Assembly (NCBI GenBank): GCA_023700885.1
Contig: JAMPYA010000081.1
Location: 1-8,759 of the forward strand
DNA from: Flavobacteriaceae bacterium
GTDB lineage: Bacteria > Bacteroidota > Bacteroidia > Flavobacteriales > Flavobacteriaceae
DNA: 8,759 bases
Reading direction: 5' to 3'
In this document: positions 6,513 to 8,759 of the stretch, one piece after another
Layout of the letters: each line of letters opens with the position of its first letter
Numbering within the stretch: the stretch's first letter is position 1
Notes under the pieces: model-generated
Seen by the model: the letters and a program-made list of their open reading frames with translations, nothing else
Told to the model about the DNA's origin: nothing
Database searches by the model: none
Position numbers and translations under genes: made by a program

Positions 6513-6938
6513 ATGGAACTAAAAGTAGGAGATAAAGTAAATATCGTTATAGGTAGAGCTTCTGGATTGGGAGTTATGGTACTGATTAATGAATTAGAAG
6601 AAGGCTTAATTTATCAAAATGAAATTTTTCAACCTCTTATAGAAGGTGAAAAAATGGAAGCCTATATTAAAAATATTAGAGAAGACGGAAAGATTGATGT
6701 TTCACTTCAGCCGCAGGGTTTTAGAAATGTTATCGACCTAAATATGGAAAAGGTGTTAGATAGTATCAATTCACATAACGGATTTTTACCATTAACTGAT
6801 AAAAGTACTCCAGAAGCCATTAAACGAGAACTTGAAATGAGTAAAAAAGCGTTTAAAAGTGCTGTTGGTGGATTGTTCAAACAGAAGAAAATTATCATCC
6901 GAGAAGATGGTATTTTATTAAATAAAGAAAAAAGTTAA
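6513..6938 (+). CDS. Short S1 plus winged-helix protein, like the C-terminal half of CvfB
   Basis: The 141-residue protein has two recognisable parts. Residues 1-68 look like an S1-type beta-barrel: MELKVGDKVNI, a loop, EGLIYQNEIF (30-39), then GEKMEAYIKNIREDGKIDVSLQP in register with the last S1 domain of CvfB/YitL. Residues 78-138 match the C-terminal winged helix of that family, with HNGFLPLTDKSTPEAIK (88-104), MSKKAFKSAVGGLFKQKKI (109-127) and EDGILL (131-136). Bacillus and Staphylococcus CvfB is about twice as long, with several S1 domains in front. Here only the last S1 domain and the winged helix remain. CvfB binds RNA and affects virulence and gene regulation in staphylococci; the role of this short form is unknown. 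The ATG directly follows the menD TAA with no spacer, and menB follows after 21 bp, so it is translated from the men mRNA. Nothing suggests decay, as the frame is intact. Confidence 0.82.
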   Translation: MELKVGDKVNIVIGRASGLGVMVLINELEEGLIYQNEIFQPLIEGEKMEAYIKNIREDGKIDVSLQPQGFRNVIDLNMEKVLDSINSHNGFLPLTDKSTPEAIKRELEMSKKAFKSAVGGLFKQKKIIIREDGILLNKEKS

Positions 6939-6959
6939 ATCATTTAATTTAAAGATATA

Positions 6960-7799
6960 ATGGCACAAATAAATTGGAAAACAGCAAAAGAATTTGAAGA
7001 TATCACCTATAAAAAATGTGATGGTGTTGCTCGTATAGCTTTTAATAGACCCGATGTTAGAAATGCTTTCAGACCAAAAACAACAAGCGAACTTTATCAG
7101 GCTTTTTATGATGCGCAAGAAGATACTTCTATCGGAGTTGTGTTGCTTTCAGCAGAAGGTCCTTCCTCTAAAGATGGTGTGTATTCCTTTTGCAGTGGAG
7201 GAGATCAAAAAGCCCGTGGACATCAAGGTTATGTGGGTGATGATGGTATGCATCGCCTTAATATTTTAGAAGTTCAACGTCTTATCAGATTTATGCCAAA
7301 AGCAGTTATTGCAGTAGTTCCGGGTTGGGCCGTGGGTGGTGGACATAGTTTACACGTTGTTTGTGATTTAACGCTGGCGAGTAAAGAACACGCCATTTTT
7401 AAACAAACCGATGCTGATGTTACCAGCTTTGATGGAGGTTACGGTTCGGCATATTTAGCCAAAATGGTTGGACAAAAAAAAGCAAGAGAAATTTTCTTTT
7501 TAGGAAGAAATTATAATGCACAAGAAGCATTTGAAATGGGGATGGTCAATGCAGTAATCCCACATCATGAATTAGAAGAAACCGCTTTTCAATGGGCTCA
7601 AGAAATATTGGCAAAATCGCCCACTTCGATTAAAATGTTAAAATTTGCCATGAATTTAACCGATGACGGAATGGTAGGTCAGCAAGTTTTTGCCGGCGAA
7701 GCAACTCGTTTAGCTTATATGACAGATGAAGCAAAAGAAGGTAGAGATGCCTTTTTGGAAAAGCGCAAACCTAATTTTGAAAAAAAATGGTTACCTTAA
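6960..7799 (+). CDS. menB: 1,4-dihydroxy-2-naphthoyl-CoA synthase (MenB), Asp-type
   Basis: MenB, a crotonase-fold enzyme, closes the second ring of o-succinylbenzoyl-CoA to give DHNA-CoA. The 279 residues carry the family blocks NRPDVRNAFRPKT (29-41), CSGGDQKARG (78-87) and VPGWAVGGGHSLHVVCDL (120-137) for the oxyanion hole. They also carry FKQTDADVTSFDGGYGSAY (147-165) and LAYMTDEAKEGRDAF (251-265). Expected active-site residues are present: Ser156, Asp158 and Tyr253 (E. coli Ser161, Asp163, Tyr258). At the position of E. coli Gly156, where bicarbonate binds, this enzyme has Asp151, as in Mycobacterium tuberculosis MenB (Asp185). Such enzymes use the side-chain carboxylate as base and do not need bicarbonate. 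The gene is last in the visible men cluster, 21 bp after the S1 protein gene. The product should feed the thioesterase encoded at the start of the operon. Confidence 0.96.
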   Translation: MAQINWKTAKEFEDITYKKCDGVARIAFNRPDVRNAFRPKTTSELYQAFYDAQEDTSIGVVLLSAEGPSSKDGVYSFCSGGDQKARGHQGYVGDDGMHRLNILEVQRLIRFMPKAVIAVVPGWAVGGGHSLHVVCDLTLASKEHAIFKQTDADVTSFDGGYGSAYLAKMVGQKKAREIFFLGRNYNAQEAFEMGMVNAVIPHHELEETAFQWAQEILAKSPTSIKMLKFAMNLTDDGMVGQQVFAGEATRLAYMTDEAKEGRDAFLEKRKPNFEKKWLP

Positions 7800-7803
7800 A
7801 ATA

Positions 7804-7852
7804 ATTAAAAATTAAAAATGAAAAGTGAAAAATTATCAATTAATAATTATTT
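7804..7852 (+). repeat. Degenerate 7-bp tandem array, ATTAAAA type
   Basis: Seven consecutive heptamers can be read in one phase: ATTAAAA, ATTAAAA, ATGAAAA, GTGAAAA, ATTATCA, ATTAATA, ATTATTT. The array begins 5 bp after the menB stop. The first four units are close copies and the last three have diverged. A/T-rich sequence can mimic such periodicity, but the fixed phase and the second heptamer array just downstream make it more convincing. It may sit in the 3' untranslated region of the men mRNA. No GC-rich terminator hairpin is visible here. Confidence 0.5.
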
Positions 7853-7858
7853 GAAATT

Positions 7859-7866
7859 TAACTTTG
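7859..7866 (+). promoter_or_regulatory. Possible -7 box before the FAH family gene
   Basis: TAACTTTG fits TAnnTTTG exactly and lies 61 bases before the ATG at 7928. A start of transcription just after it would place the CTCAATA repeats in the leader of the FAH/cinA mRNA. No TTG occurs at the usual upstream distance, so this is tentative. Confidence 0.3.
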
Positions 7867-7882
7867 ATTCCGTTGTGATGCT

Positions 7883-7917
7883 CTCACTACTCAATACTCA
7901 CTTCTCAATACTCAAAA
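7883..7917 (+). repeat. 7-bp tandem array, CTCAATA type (five units)
   Basis: Five consecutive heptamers share CTCA at their start: CTCACTA, CTCAATA, CTCACTT, CTCAATA, CTCAAAA. Seen at twice the period, it is a 14-bp unit repeated with one mismatch (7883-7896 and 7897-7910). It ends 10 bp before the FAH family ATG. The C-rich, G-free composition is unlike the rest of the window. Its role is unknown; it could arise by slippage or belong to a class of short intergenic repeats in flavobacteria. Confidence 0.7.
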
Positions 7918-7927
7918 CTAAACAACA

Positions 7928-8539
7928 ATGAAAATAATTTGTATAGGTCGTAATTATACCGAACATATCAATGAATTGGCTAATGAAAAACCAACAGATC
8001 CTGTAGTTTTTATGAAACCAGATTCTGCTATTTTATTAAAAAACTTTCCATTTGTTATACCTGCTTTTTCTGATGATATTCATTATGAAGTAGAGGTTTT
8101 AGTAAAAATCAACAAAGTAGGAAAACATATTGAACCCCAATTTGCTCATAAATACTATGATGAAATTGGACTCGGAATTGATTTTACAGCCAGAGATGTT
8201 CAACAAAAATGTAAAGAAAAAGGATTGCCTTGGGAAAAAGCTAAAGCATTTGATGGCAGTGCGGTTTTAGGCGAATTTTATCCTAAATCTGAATTTAAAG
8301 ACATCAATAATATCCATTTTTCTTTGTTAAAAAATGGACAAATGGTTCAAAAAGGGAATTCAGGCGAAATGTTATGGAAAATAGATGAACTTATATCTTA
8401 TGTGTCTCAATTTTTTACCCTTAAAATTGGAGATATAATTTTTACAGGAACTCCGGCAGGCGTTGGAAAAGTTGCATCCAAAGATGAACTAATTGGTATT
8501 TTAGAAGATAAAGAAGCATTTAGAATTGTTGTAAAATAA
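7928..8539 (+). CDS. Fumarylacetoacetate hydrolase family protein, FAHD1/YcgM-like
   Basis: The 203-residue protein is a minimal single-domain member of the FAH superfamily, the size of FAHD1 and YcgM. The metal site is complete: Glu54 and Glu56 in HYEVEVLV and Asp85 in GLGIDFTARD. A His13-Glu16 pair in GRNYTEHINEL matches the catalytic dyad of FAHD1, and Lys106 in WEKAKAFDGSA matches its active-site Lys. GDIIFTGTPAGVG (168-180) is the conserved substrate-loop end of the fold. FAHD1-type enzymes cleave acylpyruvates or decarboxylate oxaloacetate with Mg2+ or Mn2+; other relatives act on homoprotocatechuate intermediates. The exact substrate cannot be told from sequence. The gene is separated from menB by 128 bp containing repeats and possibly its own promoter, and lies 4 bp upstream of cinA, so it probably belongs with cinA rather than the men operon. 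Cytosolic. Confidence 0.9.
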   Translation: MKIICIGRNYTEHINELANEKPTDPVVFMKPDSAILLKNFPFVIPAFSDDIHYEVEVLVKINKVGKHIEPQFAHKYYDEIGLGIDFTARDVQQKCKEKGLPWEKAKAFDGSAVLGEFYPKSEFKDINNIHFSLLKNGQMVQKGNSGEMLWKIDELISYVSQFFTLKIGDIIFTGTPAGVGKVASKDELIGILEDKEAFRIVVK

Positions 8540-8543
8540 AAAA

Positions 8544-8759
8544 ATGTTAGCTGAAATTATTACCATTGGTGACGAGATTTTAATTGGGCAAATTACGGAT
8601 ACCAATTCGCAATGGATGGCCGTTGAGCTTAATAAAATTGGAATTGATGTTTATCAAATTACCTCTATTTCTGATGAAAAAAATCATATCCTTTCAGCTA
8701 TAAAAGAAGCGTCAAACAGAGTTGATATCATTATAATTACAGGAGGATTAGGTCCAACC
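8544..8759 (+). CDS. cinA: CinA family protein, N-terminal part (3' end outside window)
   Basis: The first 72 residues, up to the window edge, are visible. They match the MoaB/MogA-like (MocF) N-terminal domain of CinA: AEIITIGDEILIGQITDTNS (3-22), then the typical D-x-x-x-x-I pattern around SDEKNHILSAI (43-53), and IIITGGLGPT (63-72), the phosphate/nucleotide-binding turn normally followed by DD. In full-length CinA this domain has ADP-ribose pyrophosphatase activity and is followed by a NMN deamidase domain; the latter is outside the window, so whether this is the full-length form is not known. CinA recycles pyridine nucleotides and is historically linked to competence and DNA damage. The ATG lies 4 bp after the FAH family stop, indicating co-transcription. 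Confidence 0.93.
   Translation, partial: MLAEIITIGDEILIGQITDTNSQWMAVELNKIGIDVYQITSISDEKNHILSAIKEASNRVDIIIITGGLGPT

Noticed and set aside
6918..7118. A 66-codon minus-strand frame over the menB start, and similar antisense frames inside menD, the S1 protein gene and menB.
   Set aside because: All lie opposite strongly conserved coding sequence and have no family resemblance or independent start signals.
7818..7931. A 37-codon frame beginning at ATG 7818 whose TGA overlaps the ATG of the FAH family gene (ATGA), suggesting a small translationally coupled peptide.
   Set aside because: The frame lies entirely over the two heptamer arrays, its start is one variant unit (ATGAAAA) of the first array, and the peptide has no recognisable features. 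Chance is the simpler explanation, though ribosome profiling could settle it.

Overview
The window looks like a chromosomal segment from a member of the Bacteroidota, most probably a Flavobacterium or close relative. The evidence is low GC with A/T-rich codon use, almost no Shine-Dalgarno sequences, starts preceded by A-rich stretches, TAnnTTTG-type promoter boxes, and a secreted protein with the 'GYA|Q' signal peptide and N-terminal region typical of type IX secretion (T9SS type B) substrates.

Left part, minus strand. Bases 1-581 hold the N-terminal 193 residues of a large secreted surface protein that runs off the left edge. Bases 582-899 are a gene-free gap filled mostly by a nested inverted-repeat element (670-879), with a smaller hairpin (631-655) between it and the secreted-protein gene. 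Next comes an ABC exporter pair: a six-helix ABC-2 type permease (900-1727) and a BcrA/NatA-like ATPase (1729-2628), which must start at TTG because an in-frame stop precedes it directly. Upstream of these, in the same direction, is a plasmid pRiA4b ORF-3 family protein with a very acidic tail (2682-3221). I place its start 23 codons inside the longest reading frame, because a promoter-like box lies in the extra part.

Right part, plus strand. From 3302 onward lies a compact menaquinone biosynthesis operon: a YdiI/MenI-type hot-dog thioesterase, isochorismate synthase (menF), menD, a short S1 plus winged-helix protein resembling the C-terminal half of CvfB (its ATG directly abuts the menD stop), and menB. 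Together MenF, MenD and MenB cover chorismate to isochorismate to SEPHCHC, and later closure to DHNA-CoA. The thioesterase would release DHNA. MenH, MenC, MenE and MenA are not in the window. MenB carries Asp at the position where E. coli MenB has Gly156, so it should be the bicarbonate-independent type.

After menB, a 128-bp gap contains two successive arrays of 7-bp repeats, one ATTAAAA-like and one CTCAATA-like. A FAHD1-like fumarylacetoacetate hydrolase family gene (7928-8539) follows, and 4 bp later the start of cinA, which runs off the right edge.

Most of the window is ordinary housekeeping sequence. I see no defence island, phage, CRISPR, transposase or obviously novel multi-gene system. 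The least explained parts are the non-coding repeats (670-879 and 7804-7917) and the half-length CvfB-like protein fixed inside the men operon.
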